A DNA stretch of 64,000 nucleotides from Herbaspirillum sp. ASV7 (GCF_016429215.1 NZ_JAELUH010000003.1:62001-126000), one strand, 5' to 3'. Shown: positions 38,956-48,388, counted from the first letter of the stretch. The notes: a model not told the origin generated them from the letters alone. Program-made: numbers and translations.

Positions 38956-39354
38956 ATGAAATCCCCGCTGTTTTCCCTGTCGGCCCTGGGCCTGTTGCTG
39001 GCCCTGGGCATGGGTCATGCGCAAGCCGCCGATTGCGCCAAGGCCGCCACCCAGGTCGAGATGACCGCCTGTGCCTCACAGACGCTGACCCAGGCCGACG
39101 CCGACCTCAATGCCAACTACCTGGCCTATCGCGCCAAACTCGACAAGGCGCGGCAGAACCAGATCCGCGATGTGCAACTGGCCTGGCTCAAGTATCGCGA
39201 CCTGTCCTGCCGCTTCGAGAGTTCGGCCAGCGCCGGCGGTTCGGCGGCCTCACTGGCGCTGCAAACCTGCCTGGCCGACAAGACCCGCCAGCGCGCCGAT
39301 GAGATCAAGGCACTGGCTGGGTGCCAGGAGGGGGATTTGAACTGTGTCCGCTAG
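38956..39354 (+). CDS. LprI-like (DUF1311) periplasmic protein
   Basis: A 132-residue secreted protein with a signal peptide (FSLSALGLLLALGMGHAQAA). The mature part carries the DUF1311/LprI pattern DCAKAATQVEMTACASQTLTQ, with Cys residues that can pair, LNANYLAYRAKLD and VQLAWLKYRDLSCRFESS. LprI proteins were described as lysozyme inhibitors, but most members are untested. ATG 38956 is chosen from the signal peptide. It is alone on the plus strand beside the psiF gene. Confidence 0.8.
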   Translation: MKSPLFSLSALGLLLALGMGHAQAADCAKAATQVEMTACASQTLTQADADLNANYLAYRAKLDKARQNQIRDVQLAWLKYRDLSCRFESSASAGGSAASLALQTCLADKTRQRADEIKALAGCQEGDLNCVR

Positions 39355-39433
39355 TCAGTCTTAAACTTTCATGCTGTAATGCGCTCGTCTGAATCAACGG
39401 ACAAACGAATCCACCTTGTTCAGGGAGCCTCCA

Positions 39434-39733
39434 ATGAAAAAACTGCTGATCGCCGTGACCACCTTCGCCATCGCCGCCCCCATGCTGGTGGCCGCCCCCG
39501 CCATGGCGGAAAATGCGCAACAAACCAAGATGGCCACCTGTAACAAGGAAGCCACCGGCAAGAAAGGCGATGAACGCAAGGCCTTCATGAAGGACTGCCT
39601 GTCCAGCAAGCCTGCGGCCGCCGCACCGATGAGCCAGCAAGACAAGATGAAGATGTGCAATGCCAACGCCAAAGACAAGAAGGGCGACGACCGTAAGGCC
39701 TTCATGAAAGAATGCCTGAAGAAGGACAAGTAA
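39434..39733 (+). CDS. psiF: PsiF-repeat protein
   Basis: A 99-residue secreted protein. The signal peptide is MKKLLIAVTTFAIAAPMLVA...AMA. Two PsiF repeats follow: KMATCNKEATGKKGDERKAF and KMKMCNANAKDKKGDDRKAF, each ending in MK(D/E)CL. PsiF of E. coli is induced by phosphate starvation, but its function is unknown. GGGAG precedes the ATG. It ends in a 42-bp palindromic terminator shared with the convergent exporter gene. Confidence 0.88.
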   Translation: MKKLLIAVTTFAIAAPMLVAAPAMAENAQQTKMATCNKEATGKKGDERKAFMKDCLSSKPAAAAPMSQQDKMKMCNANAKDKKGDDRKAFMKECLKKDK

Positions 39734-39750
39734 ATCCCTCCTCTGCCACT

Positions 39751-39792
39751 CCAATAAAAAATCCGCAAGCATGCTTGCGGATTTTTTATTGG
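39751..39792. terminator. 42-bp perfect palindrome, bidirectional terminator
   Basis: The halves 39751-39771 and 39772-39792 are exact reverse complements. The core is GC-rich (TCCGCAAGCATGCTTGCGGA) and is flanked by A6 on one side and T6 on the other, so it terminates from both directions between psiF and lysE. Confidence 0.92.
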
Positions 39793-39809
39793 GCGAACGA
39801 TACCCGTCG

Positions 39810-40469
39810 TCAGTGCTGGGCGCGCTTGAAGAAGAACAGCCCCGCCCCCACCAGCATGAGCACGCCACCGAAGAAGCGGTTCTGCGCCTTGATCGCCTTC
39901 TGGCTGCGGAAGAAGCGTTGCAGCCGGCTGGCCGCAAAGGCGTAGCCGTGCATCACCACCAGGTCCACCGCCACCATGGTCAGCGCCAGCACCAGCAGTT
40001 GCAGCCATAGCGGGCGATCGTGATCGATGAACTGCGGCAGCACCGCTACCATGAAGACGATGCCCTTGGGATTGGTGGCATTGGTGAGGAAGCCCGTCAT
40101 GCAACGCTGCCAGCCGGTCTGACCGCGATGGGCGATGGCATCGGCATTGGCCGCATCCAGGGCCTCGCCCTCCTGCTCGCTGGGCACGCGCGCACGCCAC
40201 TGTGAGAAGCCCAGATAGATCAGGTACAAGGCACCAGCCACCTTGACGACATTGAAGGCAGTTTCGGACGCCACCAGCAGCGAACCCACACCCGCGCCTG
40301 CGATGATGAGGATCAGCACCAGTGCAATCTCCAGGCCCAGGATGGTGGCACTGGTGCGGCGCACGCCATAGTTCAGGCCATGGCTCATCGACAGTACGGC
40401 GCCCGAGCCGGGCGAAATCGCGATGACGCAAGCCGCAGCGAAGAAGGTTATCCAGGTTTGATAGGCCAC
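39810..40469 (-). CDS. LysE/RhtB-family exporter
   Basis: A 219-residue inner-membrane exporter with about six hydrophobic segments. The signature start is WITFFAAACVIAISPGSGAVLSMSHGLNYG, followed by LIYLGFSQWRA and TNATNPKGIVFMVAVLPQF, typical of the RhtB amino-acid/homoserine exporters. The substrate cannot be told. The start is GTG 40469 with GGAG 8 bases upstream; the open frame continues upstream without family sequence. It converges on psiF. Confidence 0.85.
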   Translation of the reverse strand: MAYQTWITFFAAACVIAISPGSGAVLSMSHGLNYGVRRTSATILGLEIALVLILIIAGAGVGSLLVASETAFNVVKVAGALYLIYLGFSQWRARVPSEQEGEALDAANADAIAHRGQTGWQRCMTGFLTNATNPKGIVFMVAVLPQFIDHDRPLWLQLLVLALTMVAVDLVVMHGYAFAASRLQRFFRSQKAIKAQNRFFGGVLMLVGAGLFFFKRAQH

Positions 40470-40579
40470 GTGGTCTCCAGGGTGCAGTGACGGAAAGCCA
40501 GACATTATAAAGAAGCCTGCCCATGCCTGCGCAGCCCCCCTCCTCTGCCCCCCCCACTGAGCGAGGTATCCACCGACGG

Positions 40580-40607
40580 ATTCGTTGAAAAAATGGCAGC
40601 AACGAAT
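40580..40607. repeat. Inverted repeat in the 286-base gap before the small-protein cluster
   Basis: ATTCGTTG and CAACGAAT are separated by 12 bases. The gap 40470-40755 otherwise shows a minus-strand TATAAT at 40504-40509 that could serve lysE. The repeat could be an operator for either side. Confidence 0.35.
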
Positions 40608-40755
40608 TCTTACAACTCCGTCATGAATTGAAACACTTTGATGTCGTCCGCCGTTGTGGCCGTTCGTTATAGGTAGCAAGGCGACACGAAAACGATCCAG
40701 CGATTACGCAAGATCAAGCGCCGAGCGTAACAACCACTTTCAAAAGGAAATTGCC

Positions 40756-41049
40756 ATGAACACCAAATCCGTCATCGTCGCCTCCCTGCTGACTGCCCTG
40801 GCCTTGCCGGTGTTTGCACAGACTGGCAGCACCGCAGCAGCCGCACCGGCCGCCCCCACCGCCGCCGCTGCAGCGAGCACGACCGACGCCGCCCCCAAGG
40901 CCAAGACTGAACACGCCAAGCACAAGAAGGCTGTGGCGAAGTCTGAAAAGAAGGCCGAACACAAGGCGGAAAAGAAGGCAGATGCGAAGGCAGATGCAAA
41001 GGTAGAAAAGAAGGACGCCGCCGGCACCGACGCCGCCAAGACCAAGTAA
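40756..41049 (+). CDS. Secreted Lys/Ala-rich small protein, copy 1
   Basis: A 97-residue protein with a signal peptide (SVIVASLLTALALPVFAQ, cleavage after FAQ). The mature part is an Ala/Thr/Pro stretch, then a Lys/Ala/Glu-rich tail with KAKTEHAKHKKAVAKSEKK. It has no Cys and would be strongly basic and probably helical or disordered. It is the first of three tandem paralogues and the most divergent in its upstream DNA. AAAAGGAAA precedes the ATG. I do not recognise a named family. Histone-like or envelope-binding roles are conceivable, but nothing proves one. Confidence 0.75.
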   Translation: MNTKSVIVASLLTALALPVFAQTGSTAAAAPAAPTAAAAASTTDAAPKAKTEHAKHKKAVAKSEKKAEHKAEKKADAKADAKVEKKDAAGTDAAKTK

Positions 41050-41127
41050 GCAAGAGCAGCCGCTCATTACCGCACAACACAGACCACGTACTACGGATAA
41101 GCCATCCGCTTTTGAAAGGACACCATC

Positions 41128-41415
41128 ATGAAGACCAAGACCATCATCGTCGCCTCCCTGCTGTCGGCCCTGACCCTGCCGGTGTTCGCCCAGACCGGTA
41201 CCGCCACCCCTGCCGCTGCCACCCCGGCCACCACCGCCGCCGCACCGGCCAAGACCGAGGCAGCGCCCAAGGCCAAGACCGAGCACGCCAAGCACAAGAA
41301 GGCCGAGAAGAAGTCTGAAGCCAAGGCCGAAGGCAAGACTGAAAAGAAGGCGGAAAAGAAGGAAGCCGCCGGCACTGAAGCCAAGCCGGCCACCGATGCC
41401 GCCAAGACCAAGTAA
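41128..41415 (+). CDS. Secreted Lys/Ala-rich small protein, copy 2
   Basis: A 95-residue paralogue of its neighbours: signal peptide TIIVASLLSALTLPVFAQ, mature TGTATPAAATPATTAAAPAK, then the core APKAKTEHAKHKKAEKK and a Lys/Glu/Ala tail ending KPATDAAKTK. Copies 2 and 3 share upstream DNA as well: CACGTA-x-ACGGAT and GCATCCG-like blocks, then GAAAGGACA before the ATG. So the unit was duplicated with its leader. Same unknown role as the others. Confidence 0.75.
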   Translation: MKTKTIIVASLLSALTLPVFAQTGTATPAAATPATTAAAPAKTEAAPKAKTEHAKHKKAEKKSEAKAEGKTEKKAEKKEAAGTEAKPATDAAKTK

Positions 41416-41494
41416 TTGCACGACGCACGCACACTGAGCACGTAGCACGGATGACGCATCCGTCACATTGAAACATCACCGAAAGGACATCACC

Positions 41495-41782
41495 ATGAAC
41501 ACCAAGACCATCATCGTTGCTTCCCTGCTGTCGGCCCTGACCCTGCCGGTATTCGCCCAGACCGGTGCCACCGCGCCTGCCGCAGCTGCTCCGGCCACGA
41601 CCGCCGCCGCACCGGCCAAGACGGAAGCCGCCAAGACCGAGGCCGCCCCCAAGGCCAAGGCCGAGCACGTCAAGCACAAGAAGGCTGCAAAAAAGAGCGA
41701 GAAGAAGGTAGAAAAGAAGGTAGAGAAGAAGGAAGCTGCCGGCACCGAAGCCAAGCCGGCCACTGACGGCGCCGCCAAGTAA
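41495..41782 (+). CDS. Secreted Lys/Ala-rich small protein, copy 3
   Basis: A 95-residue paralogue with the same signal peptide as copy 2 (MNTKTIIVASLLSALTLPVF). It has an extra KTEAA unit before APKAKAEHVKHKKAAKK, and its tail is Val/Lys/Glu-rich (KKVEKKVEKKEAAG). GAAAGGACATCACC precedes the ATG. A terminator follows 60 bases later, so the three genes probably form one transcript, though each has its own ribosome site. Confidence 0.75.
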   Translation: MNTKTIIVASLLSALTLPVFAQTGATAPAAAAPATTAAAPAKTEAAKTEAAPKAKAEHVKHKKAAKKSEKKVEKKVEKKEAAGTEAKPATDGAAK

Positions 41783-41844
41783 GCCGTCCGCAAGGAGCAA
41801 GACCCGGGCGCCGCAGGCGCCCACCCATGTCAGGGATGACAGGG

Positions 41845-41887
41845 ATGCCGCACCCTCGCCGCCAGGCCTGGGTGCGGTATTTTTTTA
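41845..41887 (+). terminator. Terminator of the small-protein cluster
   Basis: ATGCCGCACCC and GGGTGCGGTAT pair, followed by seven T. A second GC hairpin without T run (GGGCGCC/GGCGCCC, 41806-41822) precedes it. Confidence 0.85.
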
Positions 41888-41913
41888 TATTGTTTAGATT
41901 ATTTATATTGTTT

Positions 41914-43320
41914 TCAGTCGGCCTGCCAGCGCAATGCGATCCGTTCGCCGTCGCTGGTGAAGTGGGTGCAATCCATCCCGATCCCAGCCGCGAAGATGAG
42001 CGCATCACCGGCAAACAGCAGCGGCAGGAAAGGCCGCTCCCAGGCCGGCACATCGGCGCTCTGGTATTGCTGCTTGAGACTGCGCGCCGGGCGATTGGCG
42101 CCTAGCTGGATGCGCTCGCCACCACTGCGCGCGCGCACCGTCAACGGCTGCTCACGCAGCCACTGCGGCGAAAAACCGGGCCGTGTATCGTCAGCCGCCA
42201 GCAACTCGAAATGTAGCTCGCCGTAGTAGGCATCGATGCGCAATTGCGCCTGTCCTTCCCAGCGCAGGCGGATCACCGTCCCCTCGGCGGGTGGCGTGCG
42301 ACGCGGCGCGAGGAAGACGCGTTCGCGGTAGCGATGCACCTCGCCATCGGGATGCGAGACGCACAGCTGCGCCTCCACGTCAGCCTGCAGCAACTGGCTG
42401 CGCATCTCCTGCATCCACGCGGCCGAAGGCATGCGCATGCCGCGCAGGCCAAACCAGTGGCGCATCAGGTTCAGGAAACGCTGCTCGCTCAAGCCACGCA
42501 ACGCCGGCATCAACAGGTGATCGTCGCGACGGCATTGCAGCAGATCGGCTTCGGCCACTTCGCGCAGCAGTTCCTGCGCGCCCTGCGCATGACCGGCACT
42601 GCGGGCCAGGCGCTGCTGATACCCCGGAAAGACCCGGCCCAGCGCCGGCATGACCTGGTGACGCAAGGCATTGCGCGTGTAGCGCGGGTCGGTGTTGGAT
42701 TCGTCTTCTATCCAGGCCAGGCCACGCTGGCGCGCATAGGACTCCAGTTGCGCGCGCGTGATACCCAGCAGAGGACGCGCCACCAGGGTATCCGGGTCGC
42801 CCAGCAGGGCCGGTGCCGTGTGGCAGCTATCCATGCCCGACAGCCCGGCCAGGCCGCTGCCGCGCAGGAGCTGCAGCAAGACGGTCTCGGCCTGGTCGTC
42901 CAGGTGATGGGCGGTCAGCAGCAGGCGTGCGCCGTGCTGGCGGCACAGCCGTCCCAGGGCGGCGTAACGGGCCAGCCGCGCCGCCTCCTCCACGCCACTG
43001 TCGGCGACCCTGTCCAGTTGCACGCGCTCGGCATGCAGGGGCAGTCGGCGTTGCGCGCAGAAGTCCTGGGCATGCGCCAGCCAGGCATCGGCATGCACAC
43101 TCAAGCCGTGATGCACGTGCAAGCCCAGCACGGGCAATCCCTGCTGCTGCGCCAGTTGCGCCGCCACATCCAACAGCACGGTGGAATCAAGTCCACCGCT
43201 ATAGGCCACGGCCAGCGTATCGGTGGCCATATCGAAGGCGCTGGCCGCCAGCGTCGCCTGCAGGGCCTGCATCAGCGGCGCAAGCGAGCGGTCACCCGGG
43301 GAGGAAGAATGATCGGACAT
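41914..43320 (-). CDS. tilS: tRNA(Ile)-lysidine synthase
   Basis: A 468-residue enzyme that converts the wobble cytidine of tRNA-Ile(CAU) to lysidine, so that it reads AUA. The PP-loop is AVAYSGGLDSTVLLDVA, followed by LTAHHLDDQAETVLLQLLRG and the NTDPRYTRNALRHQVMP block that contacts tRNA. The C-terminal domain (TVRARSGGERIQLG, KQQYQSADVPAWERPFLPLL) matches long TilS proteins. It lies downstream of accA on the minus strand, a common pairing. There is little ribosome site before the ATG. Confidence 0.94.
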   Translation of the reverse strand: MSDHSSSPGDRSLAPLMQALQATLAASAFDMATDTLAVAYSGGLDSTVLLDVAAQLAQQQGLPVLGLHVHHGLSVHADAWLAHAQDFCAQRRLPLHAERVQLDRVADSGVEEAARLARYAALGRLCRQHGARLLLTAHHLDDQAETVLLQLLRGSGLAGLSGMDSCHTAPALLGDPDTLVARPLLGITRAQLESYARQRGLAWIEDESNTDPRYTRNALRHQVMPALGRVFPGYQQRLARSAGHAQGAQELLREVAEADLLQCRRDDHLLMPALRGLSEQRFLNLMRHWFGLRGMRMPSAAWMQEMRSQLLQADVEAQLCVSHPDGEVHRYRERVFLAPRRTPPAEGTVIRLRWEGQAQLRIDAYYGELHFELLAADDTRPGFSPQWLREQPLTVRARSGGERIQLGANRPARSLKQQYQSADVPAWERPFLPLLFAGDALIFAAGIGMDCTHFTSDGERIALRWQAD

Positions 43321-43346
43321 GGAAAAGCGGATCCTGAAATGACAAA

Positions 43347-43369
43347 CGCCAGCGAAGCAATCGCTGGCG
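43347..43369 (-). terminator. Hairpin between accA and tilS
   Basis: CGCCAGCGA / TCGCTGGCG, perfect 9-bp stem, 5-base loop, followed by only three T on the minus strand. It is more likely an attenuator or mRNA-processing hairpin than a full terminator. Confidence 0.5.
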
Positions 43370-43399
43370 CCTGATGGAGCGTGACGAAAAACCGCTGGC

Positions 43400-44380
43400 T
43401 TATTCGGCCGAGTTCAATTCCTTGAACTTGCCATAGGCCATCAGCTTCTCGTGGCGGGCCGCCAGCAGCTCCTTGGTCTTCATGCCCTGGAACTGGCGCA
43501 GCGAATCCGACAGCGCCCGCTTGAGCAAGCCGGCCATCTGCTTGGGATCGCGATGGGCGCCGCCCAGCGGCTCGTTGACGATCTTGTCGATCAGGCCGAT
43601 GGCCTTCAGGCGATGGGCGGTCAGGCCCAGCGCTTCGGCGGCGTCGGCGGCGCGGTCGGCGGTCTTCCACAGGATGGAAGCGCAGCCTTCCGGCGAAATC
43701 ACCGAGTAGGTCGCATATTGCAGCATCAGCACCTGGTCGCCCACGGCGATGGCCAGCGCGCCGCCGGAACCGCCTTCACCGATGATGGTGGCGATCAGCG
43801 GCACCTTCAGTTCGGCCATCACGTACAGGTTGTGACCGATGGCTTCGGACTGGCCGCGTTCCTCGGCATCGATGCCGGGGAATGCACCCGGGGTATCGAC
43901 GAAGGTAAAGATTGGCAAATTGAACTTCTCGGCCAGCTTCATCAGGCGCATCGCCTTGCGATAGCCTTCCGGCTTGGGCATGCCGAAGTTGCGCAGGGCG
44001 CGTTCCTTGGTGTCGCGCCCCTTCTGGTGGCCGATCACCATGCAGGCCTGGCCATTGAAGCGCGCCAGACCGCCGACGATGGACAGGTCGTCCGCAAAGG
44101 TGCGGTCGCCATGCAGTTCGTGGAAGTCGGTGAAGCACTCGCGCACGTAGTCCATGGTGTAGGGACGTTGCGGATGGCGGGCGATCTGCGAGACCTGCCA
44201 GGGCGTGAGCTTGGCGTAGATGTCCTTGGTCAGCTGCTGGCTTTTCTTGACCAGGCGCTCGATCTCCTCGGAGATGTCGACGGCCGAGTCGTCCTGTACA
44301 AAACGCAACTCTTCGATCTTGGCATCCAGCTCGGCGATGGCCTGCTCGAAGCCCAGAAAAGTCGTTGTCGATTTACTCAT
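43400..44380 (-). CDS. accA: Acetyl-CoA carboxylase carboxyltransferase alpha subunit
   Basis: A 326-residue subunit that with AccD transfers the carboxyl group to acetyl-CoA in fatty acid synthesis. The blocks [40 protein letters not shown]-like [33 protein letters not shown] and [20 protein letters not shown] are all present, and length is normal. AAGGAACACA precedes the ATG. accD is not in the window, as usual. Confidence 0.97.
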   Translation of the reverse strand: MSKSTTTFLGFEQAIAELDAKIEELRFVQDDSAVDISEEIERLVKKSQQLTKDIYAKLTPWQVSQIARHPQRPYTMDYVRECFTDFHELHGDRTFADDLSIVGGLARFNGQACMVIGHQKGRDTKERALRNFGMPKPEGYRKAMRLMKLAEKFNLPIFTFVDTPGAFPGIDAEERGQSEAIGHNLYVMAELKVPLIATIIGEGGSGGALAIAVGDQVLMLQYATYSVISPEGCASILWKTADRAADAAEALGLTAHRLKAIGLIDKIVNEPLGGAHRDPKQMAGLLKRALSDSLRQFQGMKTKELLAARHEKLMAYGKFKELNSAE

Positions 44381-44541
44381 TGTGTTCCTTTTTCAACAAG
44401 TCCGATCATGCGGCGGGACGCCGGCCCGGTGCGGGTTGCGGCTCGATGATCCCGACCGTATCGGTTTGCCTTCAATCTTGCGAGGAGCGGAGTATACACC
44501 AGTGGCTCCCCCCGCCCTCTTCCCCATGGATCAAACCTGGT

Positions 44542-45201
44542 TCAGTAATCCGAAGGCAGCGGGTCCAGGCTGCGCCACAGATACCAGGTTGCGACGGTAC
44601 GCCACGGTTCCCAGTTGGCGGCGACCTCGCGCGCATCGCTGCGCGAAACAGGCTCGCCCGAGAAATAGCTGACGCTGATGCCCTTGAGCAACCCCAGGTC
44701 ATCCAGCGGCAAGACATTCGGGCGCAGCAGATTAAATATCAAAAACATCTCGGCTGTCCAGCGGCCGATGCCGCGGATCTGGATCATCTCGGCAATGACG
44801 GCTTCGTCTTCCATCTCCGCCCATTTGTCGGGATGTACCGTCTTGGCCTTGAAGTGGGCCGCCAGGTCGAGGATGTACTCGGCCTTGCGCTTGGACAGAC
44901 CGCAGGCGGCCAGACCGTCGACACCGGTACGCATCACCTGCCCCGGCGTGCAGCGCGGACAGGCTTCCAGGAAGCGCTGCCAGACCGCATTGGCGGCCTT
45001 GGTCGAGATCTGCTGGCCGATCACCGAACGCGCCAGCGTGGTGAAGGCGTCGCCGCGCACCGTCAATTGCAGATCCCCGAATTGCGGGATGATCTTGCGC
45101 ATGATGCGGTCGCGCTTCATCAGCTCGGCCTTGGCCTCTTCCCAGTAGGCCGGCACGATCAGGCTGGGATCGGCGGCACTGGCCTTGTGGTTGGTATTCA
45201 A
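44542..45201 (-). CDS. DNA-3-methyladenine glycosylase II, AlkA type
   Basis: A 219-residue HhH-GPD DNA glycosylase for base excision repair of alkylated bases. The helix-hairpin-helix is IQIRGIGRWTAEMFLIF and the catalytic Asp is in VLPLDDLGLLKGI. FTTLARSVIGQQISTKAA is the HhH-GPD N-terminal block. It lacks the AlkA N-terminal domain, as do many short members. The start is TTG 45201, only one base after the cysS stop, with GGAGAG inside the cysS end, so translation is coupled. Confidence 0.88.
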   Translation of the reverse strand: MNTNHKASAADPSLIVPAYWEEAKAELMKRDRIMRKIIPQFGDLQLTVRGDAFTTLARSVIGQQISTKAANAVWQRFLEACPRCTPGQVMRTGVDGLAACGLSKRKAEYILDLAAHFKAKTVHPDKWAEMEDEAVIAEMIQIRGIGRWTAEMFLIFNLLRPNVLPLDDLGLLKGISVSYFSGEPVSRSDAREVAANWEPWRTVATWYLWRSLDPLPSDY

Positions 45202-45202
45202 A

Positions 45203-46594
45203 TCAAGCTCTCCGCCATTCGGTCAGGCCGCCCGGTTTGTCTTCCAGAATGATGCCGGCGTCCGTCAGCTGCGCACGGATACGGTCGGCCTCGGCAAAGT
45301 CGCGGCCCTGCTTGGCCGCCTTGCGGGCGGCAATCAATGCTTCGATACCTGCTTCATCCAGTCCACCCGAGGCCGGCACCCCGCCCTTGAGGTAGTCGGC
45401 CGGGGCACGCTGCAGCAGGCCCAGGATACCGGCCAGCGCCTTGAGCTGCCTGGCCTGCTGGGGCGAGCGGCTGCGATTGACCTCGTTGGCCAGTTCGAAC
45501 AGCACCGAGATCGCCACCGGCGTATTGAAGTCGTCGTTGAGCGCTTCGGCGAAGCGCTGGGCGTGCGCTTCGTCGGCCACCAGGCCACCGGCTTCGGGGG
45601 GCACATCCTTGAGTGCTGTATACAGACGGGTCAATGCCTGGCGGGCATCGTCCAGGTGGGCGTCGGAATAATTGAGCGGACTGCGATAGTGGGCGCGCAG
45701 GATGAAGAAGCGCAGCACCTCTGCATCGTACTTCTGCAGCACGTCACGGATGGTGAAGAAGTTGCCGAGCGACTTCGACATCTTCTCGTTGTCGATGCGC
45801 ACGAAACCGTTATGCATCCAGTAATTGACGAAGGTGTGCTGATGCGCGCCTTCAGACTGGGCGATTTCATTTTCGTGGTGCGGGAACTGCAGGTCCTGGC
45901 CACCGCCGTGGATATCGAAGTGGTCGCCCAGCAGGTCACTGGACATGGCCGAGCACTCGATGTGCCAGCCCGGACGGCCACAGCCCCAGGGCGAATCCCA
46001 CTTGGCCTCGGCCGGTTCGCCTTCCTTGGCAGCCTTCCAGAGCACGAAGTCCAGCGGATCGCGCTTGCCGGTATTGACGTCCACCCGCTCGCCGGCGCGC
46101 AGGTCGTCCAGCGACTTGCCGGAGAGCTTGCCGTAGCCGGGGAAGTCGCGCACCGAGTAATTGACGTCGCCATCGCTGGCCTTGTAGGCCAGGCCGTTCT
46201 TTTCCAGCTTGCCGATCAGCTCCAGCATCTGCGGCACGTAGCGGGTGGCGCGGGGTTCATGGTCGGGACGCTGCACACCCAGGGCGCCGGCATCCTCGTT
46301 CATGGCCGCAATGAAACGGTCGGTCAGCTGGCCGATGGATTCGCCGTTTTCCAGGGCGCGCTTGATGATCTTGTCATCGATGTCGGTGATATTGCGCACA
46401 TAGGTCACGTCGTAACCGGAAGCGCGCAGCCAGCGCTGCACCATGTCGAACACCACCAGCACACGGGCATGGCCGATATGGCAATAGTCATACACGGTCA
46501 TGCCGCACACGTACAAGCGCACCTTGCCTGGTTCGATCGGGGAAAAGGTCTGCTTATCACGCGCTAGCGTGTTGTAAATCTTGAGCTCGCTCAT
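45203..46594 (-). CDS. cysS: Cysteinyl-tRNA synthetase
   Basis: A 463-residue class I synthetase. HIGH is in [14 protein letters not shown] and KMSKS in [12 protein letters not shown]. The zinc-binding Cys/His residues are in [25 protein letters not shown] and the [11 protein letters not shown] segment. Length and C-terminal domain are normal. It is followed directly by the alkA-type gene. It is divergent from the TPR-stalk gene with a 234-base gap, in which I see no clear promoter for either side. Confidence 0.97.
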   Translation of the reverse strand: MSELKIYNTLARDKQTFSPIEPGKVRLYVCGMTVYDYCHIGHARVLVVFDMVQRWLRASGYDVTYVRNITDIDDKIIKRALENGESIGQLTDRFIAAMNEDAGALGVQRPDHEPRATRYVPQMLELIGKLEKNGLAYKASDGDVNYSVRDFPGYGKLSGKSLDDLRAGERVDVNTGKRDPLDFVLWKAAKEGEPAEAKWDSPWGCGRPGWHIECSAMSSDLLGDHFDIHGGGQDLQFPHHENEIAQSEGAHQHTFVNYWMHNGFVRIDNEKMSKSLGNFFTIRDVLQKYDAEVLRFFILRAHYRSPLNYSDAHLDDARQALTRLYTALKDVPPEAGGLVADEAHAQRFAEALNDDFNTPVAISVLFELANEVNRSRSPQQARQLKALAGILGLLQRAPADYLKGGVPASGGLDEAGIEALIAARKAAKQGRDFAEADRIRAQLTDAGIILEDKPGGLTEWRRA

Positions 46595-46828
46595 GGAATG
46601 GGAATTATTGGTTTGGCGGCACCTGGGTCGGTGCCTGGTTCATGCTTTGCCCGCAGGCCCTGTGCCCGGCCGGGACGGGCCACGGCGGCAGCCTTGGCTG
46701 GGGATCATTGTTCTAGCAGCAGTTGCAACATGAACGGGTCACGGTAGCCAAACCTCTTTTTGTCGTACTTGTTTGATATAAAATGCCAGCTTTCTTCGAA
46801 TTTCTTCGAGTATAGCATCGATAAAACC

Positions 46829-48385
46829 ATGGCCCCAGAATCACAAGAACAGACATCTCCTCATGGTTTGCGCGACTTGATCAGCAAAACTGCCCACAAG
46901 ACGGCGGTGATGTCCAGCCTGGTGGCCGCACTTCTGGCCATGTCTGCCCTGCCTGCCGGTGTTGCCCATGCCAGCGAGATGTCCGACATCAACAAGCTCA
47001 TGCGCACCGGCCAGTATGCAGAAGCACTGACCAGGACCGATGCCATACTGGCAAAACACCCGCGCGATGCGCAACTGCGTTTCACGAAGGGCCTGATCTT
47101 AGCAGAACAAAACCGTTCTGCCGAGGCCATTGCGGTGTTTGCCAAGCTGACCGAAGACTTCCCTGACCTGCCCGAACCCTATAACAACCTGGCCGTGCTG
47201 TATGCCGCCGATGGCCAGTATGACAAGGCCCGCGCGGCGCTGGACATGGCCATGCGCACCAATCCGACCTATGCCACGGCGCTGGAAAACCTGGGCGATG
47301 TCTATGCCAAGCTGGCCAGCCAGGCCTATGACAAGGCCTTGCAGATCGATCCGGGCAGCAACGTCCCTCAGCCCAAGCTGACCCTGCTGCGTTCGCTCAA
47401 CGGCAATACCACCGGCGGCACCGTGCCGCGCCTGGCCCAGGCCAACGCAGCAGCCCAGCGCGACGCCAAGGCCAGGGCCGATGCCGCAGCGGCCGAACAG
47501 CAGGAGCGCAATCGCGCCCTGGCCGTCGAGAAGGCGGCCCAGCAGGCTGCCGCCGACAAGGCCGAAGCCGAGAAGACGGCCATCGCCAAGGCCACCAGCG
47601 ACAAGGAAAAGGCCGCAGCCGACAAGGCTGCTGCAGACAAAGCCGCCGCCGAGAAAGCTGCAGCCGAAAAAGCCGCCGCCGCCGACAAGGCTGCCGCTGC
47701 CAAGGCTGCCGCCGACAAGCTGGCTGCCGACAAGGCTGCGGCCGAGAAAGCCCGCGCCGAGAAGGCGCGCGCCGATCAACTGGCCGCCGAGCAGGCCCGC
47801 GCCCAGAAGGCTGCCGCCGACAAGGCCGCGGCCGAACAGAAGCAGAAGGACCTGCTGGCCCAGAAGGAAAAGGACAAGGCCGAGCGACTGGAAAAGGAAA
47901 AGGCCGCCCGCGCCGAACAGGAGAAGGCCGCCCAGGCCGCCGCCGAGAAGGCCCGCGCCGACAAGCTGGCCGCTGCCGAGAAAGCCCGCGCCGACAAGGC
48001 CCGTGCCGACAAGGACAAGGCCCGCGCCGACGCCAGCGCCGAACAGGACAAGAACGCCGTGCTGGCCTCGCTCAACAGCTGGGCCAAGGCCTGGAGCGAC
48101 AAGGACGTACGCAGCTACCTGGGCCACTACTCCAGCGACTTCGACACCCCCAAGGGTGCCAGCCGCAAGGAATGGGCCGAGGAGCGCCGCGCCCGCATCG
48201 AGGACAAGGGCCATATCAGCGTCAAGGTCAGCAACGCCCAGGTCAGCATCAATGGCAACATTGCCACCGTGCGCTATCGCCAGATATATAATTCCAACCG
48301 GCTGACGGTGGACAGCCGCAAGACCCTGATCTTCGTCAAACAGGGCAATCGATGGCTGATCAAACAGGAACGATCGGGAGGGTAA
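46829..48385 (+). CDS. TPR protein with long helical stalk and Cds6-like C-terminal domain
   Basis: A 518-residue envelope protein. A hydrophobic segment near residues 28-46 (SSLVAALLAMSALPAGVAHA) should export or anchor it. TPR-like helices follow (about 50-190: NRSAEAIAVFAKLTEDFPDL, PEPYNNLAVLYAADGQYDKA). Residues about 210-400 are an Ala/Lys/Glu/Asp stalk with ADKAAAEKA-type repeats, TolA-like. The last 110 residues (LNSWAKAWSDKDVRSYLGHY to VKQGNRWLIKQERSGG) are an NTF2-like domain, as in Cds6-type L,D-transpeptidases. The same type of domain ends the next gene's product. It probably bridges the membrane and the cell wall; function is inferred. ATG 46829 is the best start, without strong ribosome site. 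Confidence 0.75.
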   Translation: MAPESQEQTSPHGLRDLISKTAHKTAVMSSLVAALLAMSALPAGVAHASEMSDINKLMRTGQYAEALTRTDAILAKHPRDAQLRFTKGLILAEQNRSAEAIAVFAKLTEDFPDLPEPYNNLAVLYAADGQYDKARAALDMAMRTNPTYATALENLGDVYAKLASQAYDKALQIDPGSNVPQPKLTLLRSLNGNTTGGTVPRLAQANAAAQRDAKARADAAAAEQQERNRALAVEKAAQQAAADKAEAEKTAIAKATSDKEKAAADKAAADKAAAEKAAAEKAAAADKAAAAKAAADKLAADKAAAEKARAEKARADQLAAEQARAQKAAADKAAAEQKQKDLLAQKEKDKAERLEKEKAARAEQEKAAQAAAEKARADKLAAAEKARADKARADKDKARADASAEQDKNAVLASLNSWAKAWSDKDVRSYLGHYSSDFDTPKGASRKEWAEERRARIEDKGHISVKVSNAQVSINGNIATVRYRQIYNSNRLTVDSRKTLIFVKQGNRWLIKQERSGG

Positions 48386-48388
48386 TTG

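Noticed and set aside
45615-45630. CTGTATACAG inside cysS as a LexA site
   Set aside because: The half-sites lack the 8-base spacer, and it lies in the coding sequence.
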